Source: an uncultured Phascolarctobacterium sp.
GTDB lineage: Bacteria; Bacillota; Negativicutes; Acidaminococcales; Acidaminococcaceae
NCBI GenBank assembly: GCA_949295115.1
Contig: CASFJU010000010.1
Coordinates: forward strand, 58,506 to 122,505
Length of the DNA stretch: 64,000 bases
Direction of reading: 5' to 3'
The position numbers and the translations under genes were made by a program. Below the pieces are notes generated by a model. It worked only from the letters and a program-made list of their open reading frames with translations. It had not been told where the DNA came from and ran no database searches. Below are positions 19,084-28,019 of the stretch, piece by piece; position 1 is the stretch's first letter; every line of letters begins with the position of its first letter.

Positions 19084-20934
19084 ATGAAAGATTTTCTGCC
19101 AATTACAATAGAAGAAATACAGCAGCGCGGCTGGGAGCAGATTGATTTTCTGTTTGTCAGCGGCGATGCTTATGTTGACCACCCTTCCTTTGGACCGGCG
19201 GTTATCTGCCGTGTGCTGGAAGCACAGGGTTATAAGGTTGCGCTTTTGTGCCAGCCGGACTGGCGCAGGCCGGAAAATTTTGCCGTTTTGGGCAAACCGC
19301 GTTTAGCCGTGCTTATTTCCGGAGGCAATCTTGATTCCATGCTGTGCCATTATACAGCAGCAAAAAAAGAACGTAAAAAAGATAATTACACGCCGGGCGG
19401 CGAGATGGGCAAACGCCCTGACCACGCCACGGCTGTTTATGCGCGCCAAATAAAGAAATTATGGCCCGATATGCCGGTAATTATCGGCGGTATTGAAGCC
19501 AGCCTGCGCCGTTTTGCCCATTACGATTACTGGGAGGACAAGCTGCTGCCTTCGATTTTGGCAGACTGCGGCGCCGACCTTTTGATTTACGGTATGGGCG
19601 AAAAGCAGATTGTGGAAGCTGCCGATTATTTAAGCGGCGGCGCTTCTATGCAGGATATGCGTTATATCCGCGGCACGGCTTATCTGGCGGATAATCTTGA
19701 CGGTCTTGACGAATATGTGGAGCTGCCTTCTTATGAGGCAATCATTAAAAACCGCAGGTTATTTGCCAAGGCGCATCTTTTGCAAAGCAAGGAGCAGGAC
19801 CCATTTTACGGCAAAACCGTGGTGCAGAAAAACGGCGGTAAATATTTAGTGCAGAATCCGCCGCAGTACCCGCTGACGCAGGAAGAAATGGACGCGATTT
19901 ACGACCTTGACTATCAGCGTACCTGGCACCCGGCTTATGACGCTTTGGGCGGCATACCTGCCATTGAAGAAGTAAAATTCAGCATTATCAGCTGCCGCGG
20001 CTGTTTCGGCAGTTGTTCGTTCTGCGCCATTCACAGCCATCAGGGGCGTATTATTCAGTCGCGCAGCCATGAATCCATCCTGCGCGAAGCAAAAATAATT
20101 GCTGCCATGCCTGATTTTAAAGGCTATATTCACGATGTGGGCGGGCCGACGGCTAATTTTCGCCATCCGGCCTGTGCTAAGCAGTTAAAAGTTGGTGCGT
20201 GCCGTGACAGGCAGTGCCTGTTTCCAAAACCGTGTCCCAATCTGGACAGCGACCACAGCGATTACATTGACCTTTTGCGCAAAATCCGCGCTATTTCCGG
20301 CATAAAAAAAGTGTTCATCCGTTCCGGCATCCGTTACGACTACCTGTTGGAAGAAAAAACGGGTGAATTTATGGACGAGCTGTGCCGTTATCATGTCAGC
20401 GGGCAGCTTAAAATTGCGCCGGAACATGTTGCGCCGCGCGCTTTAAAAAATATGGGCAAACCCGGCAAAGAGGTTTACCTTAAATTTATGCGAGCCTTTG
20501 CCAAAAAGAATAAAGAAATCGGCTTAAAGCAGTTTTTAGTGCCGTATTTTATTTCCAGCCATCCGGGCTGTACTTTGGACGACGCCATTGAGCTGGCAGA
20601 ATTTCTGCGCGATATCGGCCATCAGCCGGAGCAGGTGCAGGACTTTATCCCGACGCCGGGCAGCCTTTCCACGGCAATGTATTATTCCGGCTACAACCCT
20701 GAAACCGGACGCGATATTTTTGTGGCGCGCAACCCGCACGAAAAGGCTATGCAGCGCGCACTGATGCAGTATAAAAACCCGCGTAACCGCCAGCTTGTTA
20801 AAGAAGCATTGCTGAAAGCGGGGCGCAATGATTTAATCGGCAGCGGCGAAAAATGCCTGCTGAAAGTTAACGACGGCCACCGTACAAGGACGCAGAACCA
20901 TACGCGCACCGGCGGCAGGCCGAAAAAAAGATGA
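19084..20934 (+). CDS. YgiQ family radical SAM protein
   Basis: This 616-residue protein belongs to the YgiQ (UPF0313) radical SAM family, whose reaction is not known to me. It has a B12-binding-like N-terminal region with IGGIEASLRRFAHYDYW, and the radical SAM cluster cysteines C307, C311 and C314 in CFGSCSFC. Later conserved cysteines occur in the segment CRDRQCLFPKPCPN. The C-terminus is basic and low in complexity. The ATG is 13 bases after GGAGG, longer than usual, but an in-frame stop lies just upstream. The stop overlaps the next gene (ATGA). Confidence 0.9.
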   Translation: MKDFLPITIEEIQQRGWEQIDFLFVSGDAYVDHPSFGPAVICRVLEAQGYKVALLCQPDWRRPENFAVLGKPRLAVLISGGNLDSMLCHYTAAKKERKKDNYTPGGEMGKRPDHATAVYARQIKKLWPDMPVIIGGIEASLRRFAHYDYWEDKLLPSILADCGADLLIYGMGEKQIVEAADYLSGGASMQDMRYIRGTAYLADNLDGLDEYVELPSYEAIIKNRRLFAKAHLLQSKEQDPFYGKTVVQKNGGKYLVQNPPQYPLTQEEMDAIYDLDYQRTWHPAYDALGGIPAIEEVKFSIISCRGCFGSCSFCAIHSHQGRIIQSRSHESILREAKIIAAMPDFKGYIHDVGGPTANFRHPACAKQLKVGACRDRQCLFPKPCPNLDSDHSDYIDLLRKIRAISGIKKVFIRSGIRYDYLLEEKTGEFMDELCRYHVSGQLKIAPEHVAPRALKNMGKPGKEVYLKFMRAFAKKNKEIGLKQFLVPYFISSHPGCTLDDAIELAEFLRDIGHQPEQVQDFIPTPGSLSTAMYYSGYNPETGRDIFVARNPHEKAMQRALMQYKNPRNRQLVKEALLKAGRNDLIGSGEKCLLKVNDGHRTRTQNHTRTGGRPKKR

Positions 20935-21920
20935 GGAAGTTTATGGCTTTAAAAAAGCTTGCAATAAGCTGCCTGTTGTTTGTTTTTACCTTGTGCATGG
21001 CAGGATGTTCTGTTTTTGACGACGTTGTGCATTTAAAAAACGACAACGAGGCGATACTTGCTTCCGACCAGAACGCCGTTTTGTTGCAGGCGCTGGCGGA
21101 AGAATATAACAAAACGCATGAATATAAAGTCTGGCTGGCAACGGCTGATGACAAGAACCCCAAAGAGCCTGATCTTTACCTTTTGGAATTCAGCAAGCTG
21201 GTGCAGATGGAAAATGATAAAAAACTGCTTCAGCTTGATATGCCGGAAGCGGCTAATCTGCCGGAAGGCTTTAAAAGTGTGGAAGGCTGCTGGCACGGCG
21301 TTTTTTACGACCCGGTAGTGCTTTTGGTAAACCAGAGCTTTGCGCGCCGTGTGGGGCAGGAAAACATTCGCACCTGGGAGGATTTAGTGCAAATCCGTGA
21401 CGTGCGTATCGCGCTGGAAAATTTGAGCGATACCGAAGGCACGCGCAACTTTTTGTGCGCTTTTGCCAGCCATTTTGGCGAGGAAAACGCCATGAACTAC
21501 CTGCGCGAGCTGCAAAAAAGCATTGAGCAGTACGGCAAATTTCCGTTTACGTCCATCCGTATGACGGCGACGGGCGACGCAGATATTGCCTTAACGCGCA
21601 GCAGTTATATTTTTCAGTATCTGGAAAACTCGTTTCCGGCTTATGTTGCAAGGCCTGTTGAAGGCACGCCGGTAAACCTGTGGGGTGTTGCCATTGACGC
21701 TGAAAGCAGCGAAAACAAAGCTGCGCAGGATTTTTGCCGCTGGCTTTTAACGGATGAGGCGGTAAAACGCCTGCTTTTGCAGCAGAACACCGGGCTTGAA
21801 AGCCTTAACGGCGATAACACCGATAGCAGCAAATTATGGCTGAACACGCATTACCTTACGCAGGATAAGGCCGATACCCTTATTAACAAATGGCTGGAAA
21901 CCGTAAGGTTTGAAAATTAA
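20931..21920 (+). CDS. Extracellular solute-binding-like lipoprotein
   Basis: The 329-residue protein starts with a short basic N-terminus, a hydrophobic stretch and a lipobox ending LCMAGC, so it is very probably an acylated lipoprotein. The rest resembles the ABC-transporter periplasmic binding protein family 1, with segments such as GCWHGVFYDPVVLLVN and NLWGVAIDAESSENKAAQDF. There is no permease or ATPase gene nearby, so its transporter, if any, is encoded elsewhere. The start may be ATG 20931 (overlapping the ygiQ stop) or ATG 20943, preceded by GAGGAAG. The ligand is unknown. Confidence 0.75.
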   Translation: MRKFMALKKLAISCLLFVFTLCMAGCSVFDDVVHLKNDNEAILASDQNAVLLQALAEEYNKTHEYKVWLATADDKNPKEPDLYLLEFSKLVQMENDKKLLQLDMPEAANLPEGFKSVEGCWHGVFYDPVVLLVNQSFARRVGQENIRTWEDLVQIRDVRIALENLSDTEGTRNFLCAFASHFGEENAMNYLRELQKSIEQYGKFPFTSIRMTATGDADIALTRSSYIFQYLENSFPAYVARPVEGTPVNLWGVAIDAESSENKAAQDFCRWLLTDEAVKRLLLQQNTGLESLNGDNTDSSKLWLNTHYLTQDKADTLINKWLETVRFEN

Positions 21921-21935
21921 AGCGGAGGATAAAAA

Positions 21936-23279
21936 GTGAAAATAGGCGTAGTAAGTTTGGGCTGCCCCAAAAATCTGGTCGATTCGGAAACCATGCTGGG
22001 GCTGATTCACGAAGATAATTTTGAAATAACCAACGATCCGGCAGAGGCGGAAATCATTATCGTCAACACCTGCGGGTTTATTGAATCTGCCAAGGAAGAA
22101 TCCATCAACACGATTTTGCAGATGGCAGAATATAAAAAATCCGGCAGCTGCCGCCATATTATTGTTACCGGCTGCTTAGGCCAGCGTTATGCCGATGAAC
22201 TTTTTAACGAGCTGCCTGAGGTTGACGCTGTTGCCGGCGTGGAAGTTTATGATGAAATCGGCAGCATTATAAAACGCGTCATGAACGGTGAACGCTTTAT
22301 AATGCTGGAACGCAGCAAACCGGATGTAATTTACACCAGCAAAGATACCTTTTTGCCGCGTATTTTAACTACACCGCCTTATACGGCGTATTTAAAAATT
22401 GCCGAAGGCTGCGACAACTGCTGCTCTTACTGCGCGATTCCGTCTATCCGCGGGCCTTACCGCAGTAAGCCGATGGATCAGGTGCTGAAGGAAGCACGCG
22501 CGCTGGCTGACGGCGGCGTTAAAGAGCTGATTGTGGTTGCGCAGGATACCACCCGCTACGGTGAGGATTTACCCGGCGGCAAACTGCTTTTGGCAGATTT
22601 GCTGAAAGAACTGAACGAAATTGAAAGCCTGAAATGGATCAGGGTAATGTATTGTTACCCCAATAATTTTACGGATGAACTGATTAAAACCTTTGCCACG
22701 CTTGACAAGGTTTGCAAATACGTGGATCTGCCATTGCAGCACGCCAGCAACCGTCTGCTTGCTTCCATGAACCGTTATGACACGAAAGAGGAAGTATCGG
22801 CATTGCTTGCCAAACTGCGTGAGCGTATCCCCGGCATCGTTATCAGGACGACGTTTATTGTCGGCTTCCCCGGTGAAACGGACGAGGATTTTGAAGAACT
22901 GAAAGAGTTTGTGGAGCAGCAGCGCTTTGAAAACGCCGGTGTGTTTGCTTATTCGCAGGAAGAAGGCACTGTGGCAGGCGCTATGCCTAACCAGATTCCT
23001 GATGAAATCAAGCAGAACCGTTACCACGAACTGATGGCTTTGCAGGCGCAGATTTCCGAAGAACTGCATCAGGACACCGAAGGCATGACGCTGGAAGTTC
23101 TGGTGGAAGGCATTGAGGAGGACGGTTCCGGACTGCATTACGGGCGTTCCTACCGTGAAGCTCCCGACATCGACGGTTTGATATTTATTGAAAACCCCGG
23201 CGAAATTGAACCGGGAGATTTTGTTAAAGTAAACATCCTGCAGGGCTTTACCTATGAATCGGTAGGCGAAAGAATATAA
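21936..23279 (+). CDS. rimO: Ribosomal protein S12 methylthiotransferase RimO
   Basis: RimO adds a methylthio group to an aspartate of ribosomal protein S12 using two iron-sulfur clusters. The 447-residue protein has an N-terminal MTTase domain with cysteines in SLGCPKN, NTCGF and TGCLGQ, a radical SAM cluster CDNCCSYC with the CxxxCxxC pattern, and a C-terminal TRAM domain. The opening SLGCPKNLVDSE is typical of RimO rather than MiaB. The start is GTG after GCGGAGG. It is followed 15 bases later by cinA. Confidence 0.95.
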   Translation: MKIGVVSLGCPKNLVDSETMLGLIHEDNFEITNDPAEAEIIIVNTCGFIESAKEESINTILQMAEYKKSGSCRHIIVTGCLGQRYADELFNELPEVDAVAGVEVYDEIGSIIKRVMNGERFIMLERSKPDVIYTSKDTFLPRILTTPPYTAYLKIAEGCDNCCSYCAIPSIRGPYRSKPMDQVLKEARALADGGVKELIVVAQDTTRYGEDLPGGKLLLADLLKELNEIESLKWIRVMYCYPNNFTDELIKTFATLDKVCKYVDLPLQHASNRLLASMNRYDTKEEVSALLAKLRERIPGIVIRTTFIVGFPGETDEDFEELKEFVEQQRFENAGVFAYSQEEGTVAGAMPNQIPDEIKQNRYHELMALQAQISEELHQDTEGMTLEVLVEGIEEDGSGLHYGRSYREAPDIDGLIFIENPGEIEPGDFVKVNILQGFTYESVGERI

Positions 23280-23294
23280 AAAGGGGGATGGGCC

Positions 23295-24551
23295 ATGAAG
23301 GTTGAAGTAATCAATACAGGTACAGAGCTGCTTTTAGGCGAAATTTTAAATACCAATTTTCAGTATTTATCGCGCCGGTTAAACCAGCTTGGCTTTGATG
23401 TACTGTACCAGACGACGGTCGGCGATAATGCCGGGCGCTTAAAAGATGTGTTTAAAACGGCTTTGGAGCGTGCCGATATTATCATCACCACCGGCGGACT
23501 TGGCCCTACCCGCGGCGATATAACCAAAGAGGTTTTGTGCGAAACGCTGAACCTTAGCACTTACCTTGATTTGGACACCTGGAACCGTATTAACAACTAC
23601 TTTGCCAAACGCGGGCTGTGCATGAGCGGCAACAACGATAAGCAGGCCATGGTGCCTCTTGGCGCGGAAATTTTGACCAACGAAGTTGGTACTGCGCCGG
23701 GGCTGGCAATCCGCCACGGCGAAAAACTGATAGCGCTTTTGCCCGGGCCGCCTTCTGAAATGCAGCATGTTTATGAAAAACAGCTGGAGCCCTTTTTAAT
23801 TAACCATTTTACAAAACAGGGCGTTATTTATTCGCATATTATCCGTCTGCGCGGCATCGGCGAAAGCACTGTTGCCGAAAAGCTGGACGATATTATAACA
23901 TCGCAAACCAATCCTACCATTGCCATTTACGCCCGCAGGGGTGAAATTATTATCCGCCTGACGGCGAAATGCATGGAGGTTAACGAAGCCAAAACGCTGA
24001 TAGCAGCCATGGAAGCGCTGGTAAACAACCGTTTGGAGCAGTATATTTACGGCACGGACGATGAAACGCTGGCTTCCTATTTGGGCAGGGAACTTTTGCG
24101 TACAGGCAGCACGATTGCCTTTGCGGAATCCTGCACGGGCGGGCTGGCCAGCAGCCTGATTACCGATGTGCCGGGCAGCAGCGACTACCTTTTGGGCAGC
24201 GCCGTTACTTACAGCAACATGGCCAAGCATAAGCTGATTAACGTATCACAGGAGAGCCTTGATACTTACGGTGCGGTCAGCGAACAGGTGGCTTGCGAGA
24301 TGGCGCAGGGCGTGCGTGAGCTTTTTGGCACAACCTACGGCGTAGGCATTACCGGCATAGCAGGGCCTGGCGGAGCTACCAAAGATAAACCAGTGGGGCT
24401 GGTTTATATGGCCGTTGCCGATGAGCACGGCGTTAAATGGGCCAAACATATTTTTGGCGGCACCCGCACCGATAATAAAATGCGCAGCGCATTAACAGCC
24501 ATTTCGATGGTTATTGATAGAATTAAAGAAACGGAGAACACAGACAAATGA
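23295..24551 (+). CDS. cinA: CinA, nicotinamide-nucleotide amidohydrolase-type protein
   Basis: The 418-residue protein has the N-terminal MoaB/COG1058 domain (NTGTELLLGEILNTN, TTGGLGPTRGD) and the C-terminal CinA deamidase domain (FAESCTGGLASSLIT, GITGIAGPGG). CinA proteins recycle nicotinamide mononucleotide by deamidation, and the N-terminal domain has ADP-ribose pyrophosphatase activity in some bacteria. In many Firmicutes cinA lies next to recA; here it is about 12 kb away. The start ATG follows AAGGGGGATG. Its end overlaps the helicase start by four bases. Confidence 0.93.
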   Translation: MKVEVINTGTELLLGEILNTNFQYLSRRLNQLGFDVLYQTTVGDNAGRLKDVFKTALERADIIITTGGLGPTRGDITKEVLCETLNLSTYLDLDTWNRINNYFAKRGLCMSGNNDKQAMVPLGAEILTNEVGTAPGLAIRHGEKLIALLPGPPSEMQHVYEKQLEPFLINHFTKQGVIYSHIIRLRGIGESTVAEKLDDIITSQTNPTIAIYARRGEIIIRLTAKCMEVNEAKTLIAAMEALVNNRLEQYIYGTDDETLASYLGRELLRTGSTIAFAESCTGGLASSLITDVPGSSDYLLGSAVTYSNMAKHKLINVSQESLDTYGAVSEQVACEMAQGVRELFGTTYGVGITGIAGPGGATKDKPVGLVYMAVADEHGVKWAKHIFGGTRTDNKMRSALTAISMVIDRIKETENTDK

Positions 24552-26143
24552 CAACAAATCAACAGGAAATGTTCGGCAGCCTGCTGCTGGATAAAAAAAT
24601 AGTTAACGCTTTAACCGACATGGGTTTTGAGGAGCCGTCGCCGATTCAGGAACAGACCATTCCGCTGGTGCTGGACGGTTACGACGTTATCGGCCAGGCG
24701 CAGACAGGTACCGGTAAAACGGCAGCCTTCGGTATCCCGCTGGTACAAAGCATTACCGACCACAAACACATTCAGGCGCTGATTATGACGCCGACCCGCG
24801 AGCTGGCAATTCAGGTTGCGGAAGAAGTCGGCAAAATCGGCAGAACCTCGCGCATTAAGGCGCTGCCGGTTTACGGCGGCCAGCCGATTGAAAGGCAAAT
24901 CCGTGCGTTGAAAAGCGGTGTACAGATTGTTATCGGCACGCCGGGGCGTTTGATTGACCATATTAACCGCAAAACCATTAAACTTGACCATATCAAGTTT
25001 CTGGTGCTGGACGAAGCCGACGAAATGCTGGACATGGGCTTTGTGGACGATATGGAAGAAATTATGCGTAACCTGCCGGTTGAACGCCAGACTTTGCTGT
25101 TTTCGGCAACCATGCCGCGCCCGATTTTGAGCCTTACCAAAAAATATATGAAAGCGCCCAAAAACGTTACCGTCAGCAAGGAAGAACTGACAGTACCGCT
25201 GATTGAGCAGTATTATTTTGAAACCAAAGACAAGGTGGAAGGGCTTTGCCGCCTGCTTGACGCAGAAATCGACGGCAAAATTATCATCTTCTGCCGCACA
25301 AAAAAAGGCGTTGACGATCTGGCTATTGCCCTTGCCAGCCGCGGCTATATGGCCGAAGGCCTGCACGGCGATTTAAGCCAGACCCAGCGCGACCGTGTTA
25401 TGAAAAAATTCCGTGAAGGCACGGCTGATATTTTGATTGCTACCGACGTTGCTGCCCGCGGCATTGATATCGATAACATTACCCATGTTATCAACTTTGA
25501 TATTCCGCAGGATCCGGAAAGCTATGTACACCGCATCGGCCGTACCGGCAGGGCAGGCAACACCGGCATTGCCATGACCTTTATCACGCCGCGTGAATTC
25601 CGTCAGCTTAAGCTGATTGAACGCGCTGCCAACACCAGAATTACGCGCCGCCAGCTGCCGACCACTGCCAATGTTGTGGAACGCCAGCGCGAGATTATCG
25701 TATCGCGCATGCAGGCTGTGCTGGAGCTGAACAATTACCATGACTATATGCCGATTGCCGACACGCTTTTGAGCGATGAATATGCACCGGAAGATGTATT
25801 GGCAGCAGCATTGAAGCTTATGCAGGAAGGCAACAAGGCACTGGAAGCGCCGAAAGAAGATACGCTGGCGAAAGATTTATCCAATACCGGCGCACGCCCT
25901 GGCATGGTACGCTTCTTTATGAATATCGGCCGCAGCCAGAAAATCAGCGTGCAGGATATTGTGCGCACCATTGCCATCGAAGCCGACATTCCGGCAAAAG
26001 ACGTTGGCAAAATTAACATTTACGATAAATTTACCTTTGTGGAAGTGCCGGAAGACGTGGCTGAAAAAGTGCTGGGCGTAATGCACCGCAACACGATTAA
26101 AGGCTACAAGGTTAATGTAGAACCGGCACGCAGCCGCCAATAA
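24548..26143 (+). CDS. DEAD-box RNA helicase with DbpA-type RNA-binding domain
   Basis: The 531-residue protein has all helicase motifs: Q motif with PSPIQEQTIP, Walker A AQTGTGKT, DEAD, SAT, ATDVAARGID and HRIGRTGRAG. A C-terminal domain of about 75 residues (ARPGMVRFFMNIGR onward) looks like the DbpA RNA-recognition fold. This is the CshA/DeaD group involved in ribosome assembly, RNA decay and cold adaptation. With RNase Y and RNase J in the same region it could belong to an RNA degradosome, but that is inference. The start ATG overlaps the cinA stop. Confidence 0.93.
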   Translation: MTTNQQEMFGSLLLDKKIVNALTDMGFEEPSPIQEQTIPLVLDGYDVIGQAQTGTGKTAAFGIPLVQSITDHKHIQALIMTPTRELAIQVAEEVGKIGRTSRIKALPVYGGQPIERQIRALKSGVQIVIGTPGRLIDHINRKTIKLDHIKFLVLDEADEMLDMGFVDDMEEIMRNLPVERQTLLFSATMPRPILSLTKKYMKAPKNVTVSKEELTVPLIEQYYFETKDKVEGLCRLLDAEIDGKIIIFCRTKKGVDDLAIALASRGYMAEGLHGDLSQTQRDRVMKKFREGTADILIATDVAARGIDIDNITHVINFDIPQDPESYVHRIGRTGRAGNTGIAMTFITPREFRQLKLIERAANTRITRRQLPTTANVVERQREIIVSRMQAVLELNNYHDYMPIADTLLSDEYAPEDVLAAALKLMQEGNKALEAPKEDTLAKDLSNTGARPGMVRFFMNIGRSQKISVQDIVRTIAIEADIPAKDVGKINIYDKFTFVEVPEDVAEKVLGVMHRNTIKGYKVNVEPARSRQ

Positions 26144-26158
26144 AATCTTACTATGAAA

Positions 26159-26182
26159 GAGAGCAGGCAGTAATGTCTGCTC
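26159..26182 (+). other. Hairpin between the helicase gene and hflX
   Basis: AGAGCAG and CTGCTCT form a perfect 7-bp stem around a 10-base loop, in the 53-base gap before hflX. The 3' side has only three T, so termination would be weak. It may be an mRNA-stabilising or processing structure. Confidence 0.5.
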
Positions 26183-26196
26183 TTTGAGGTATAATC

Positions 26197-28011
26197 ATGC
26201 GCGAGATTTCAGGCAACAAAAAAGGCATACGCGACAGCGTTCTGGCCGAACTGCAAAAATTATACGACCTTCAGTCGCCGCAGCTGGTTTCACCGGAGCT
26301 GGCGCTTAAACTTGCCGATATTACGGAATTTATCAACCGCGAAATTTCCGTTTACATTACCCGCAGCGGGCAGATTATTGAAATTTCTATCGGCGACAAC
26401 GCTACCGTTGAGCTGCCGACGTTCAGCGGCAGGCGAGGCGCAGGGCGTTTAAGCGGTATCCGCTGCGTGCATACGCACCCTGGCGGCAACCCAAATTTAA
26501 GCGGCGTTGATATTTCGGCGTTGAAAAACAATAAATACGACGCTATGGTCGCTATCGGCGTGGCATCGCCGGATATTACGCAGTCCACGCTGACCTTTGG
26601 GCTTATTACTGGTATCGACAGCAACGAAAACTACACTGCCGAATGTTACGGCCCGTACACGCTGGAAGAAGCGGAAAACATCAATTTTGTAAATACCGTC
26701 GCTACGATTGAACGTATTTTGGATAAGCAGACCGGCGGTTCGTCCTTGCAGGTCATGTCCGAACGTGCCATTTTAATAGGCATGGAGTGGGGCAAGAACG
26801 ACTCTCTGTGGACGGTTGAAGATTCGCTGGAAGAACTTAAACAGCTTGCCGATACCGCAGGCGCTACCGTTATTAAAAAGTTTATCCAGAAGCGCCCCAA
26901 GCCTGACCCGGCGTTTTATATCGGCCGCGGCAAGGTGCAGGAGCTGGCGCTTTTTGCCCAGCAGGAAAACATCGACCTGTGCATTTTTGACGATGAGCTT
27001 TCACCGGCGCAGCAGCGTAATATCGAAGGCGTTATGGGCATCAGGATTCTGGACAGGACGGCGCTGATACTTGATATTTTTGCACAGCGTGCCCGCACTA
27101 ATGAAGGCAAATTGCAGGTTGAACTGGCACAATTGCAGTACACACTGCCGCGCATTATGGGCAAGGGTCTTATGCTCTCGCGTCTGGGCGGCGGCATCGG
27201 TACGCGCGGACCGGGCGAAACAAAACTTGAAGTAGACCGCCGCAGAATCCGTGACCGCATTGCCTTTATTAAAGAGCAGATCGAAAAGGTTAAATCCGTG
27301 CGTTCGCTGCATCGCGCAGGGCGTAAAAAGAACAACGTGTTTGAGGTAAGTTTGGTAGGTTACACTAACGCCGGTAAATCCACGCTGCTCAACACGCTGA
27401 CGGATTCCGACATTTACGCGCAGGACCAGCTTTTTGCCACGCTGGATCCGACGACAAGGCAGCTTACCCTGCCTAACAAGCAGGAAATCATCCTGACGGA
27501 CACCGTTGGTTTTATCCAGCGCCTGCCGCATCAGCTGATTGCAGCCTTCCGCTCCACGCTGGAGGTTGTAACGGAGGCTGACCTACTGGTGCACGTTATC
27601 GACGTCAGCCATGAGCTTTACAAAGAGCAGGCAGCGGCAGTGCATGAGGTTTTAAAGGAAATTGGCGCGGAAACAAAGCCTGTAATAACCGTTTACAATA
27701 AAATCGACAAGCTGCCGCCGGAAAGCATGCTGGCAGAACGTCTGGCGCAGGAGGAAGACACCGTCTGCATATCCGCCGTTAAGCGGCTGAATTTGGAAGC
27801 CTTGCAGCAGCAGATTGAAAAGCACTTAAAAAGCAAAGCCGTTGAGGTTACGCTGGAAATACCTTACGCCGAAAGCGCCAAGGCCGCGCGCCTGCACGAA
27901 ACGGCCAACGTGCTGTCGCAGGAATATTCGGAGCGGGGGACAGTGCTGAAAGTCATCCTGCCCGTGGAAGATTTGGACGATTACAACGAATACATCGTAA
28001 AAAGTGAGTGA
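26197..28011 (+). CDS. hflX: GTPase HflX with N-terminal JAMM-like domain
   Basis: HflX is a ribosome-associated GTPase that can split stalled or stressed ribosomes. The protein has 604 residues, about 180 more than E. coli HflX. The usual parts start near residue 190: an HflX N-terminal domain, a basic coiled linker, and the G domain with GYTNAGKSTLLN, DTVGF and NKID. The extra N-terminal domain has H92-T-H94, seven residues, S102, two residues, D105. That is the exact HxH-x7-S-x2-D pattern of JAMM/MPN metalloproteases and RadC proteins. The start ATG follows GAGGT. Confidence 0.92.
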   Translation: MREISGNKKGIRDSVLAELQKLYDLQSPQLVSPELALKLADITEFINREISVYITRSGQIIEISIGDNATVELPTFSGRRGAGRLSGIRCVHTHPGGNPNLSGVDISALKNNKYDAMVAIGVASPDITQSTLTFGLITGIDSNENYTAECYGPYTLEEAENINFVNTVATIERILDKQTGGSSLQVMSERAILIGMEWGKNDSLWTVEDSLEELKQLADTAGATVIKKFIQKRPKPDPAFYIGRGKVQELALFAQQENIDLCIFDDELSPAQQRNIEGVMGIRILDRTALILDIFAQRARTNEGKLQVELAQLQYTLPRIMGKGLMLSRLGGGIGTRGPGETKLEVDRRRIRDRIAFIKEQIEKVKSVRSLHRAGRKKNNVFEVSLVGYTNAGKSTLLNTLTDSDIYAQDQLFATLDPTTRQLTLPNKQEIILTDTVGFIQRLPHQLIAAFRSTLEVVTEADLLVHVIDVSHELYKEQAAAVHEVLKEIGAETKPVITVYNKIDKLPPESMLAERLAQEEDTVCISAVKRLNLEALQQQIEKHLKSKAVEVTLEIPYAESAKAARLHETANVLSQEYSERGTVLKVILPVEDLDDYNEYIVKSE

Positions 28012-28019
28012 AAATTTTA

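Noticed and set aside
24611..25366. A 251-codon - strand frame opposite the DEAD-box helicase gene
   Set aside because: Full overlap with conserved helicase motifs on the + strand; no recognisable protein features.
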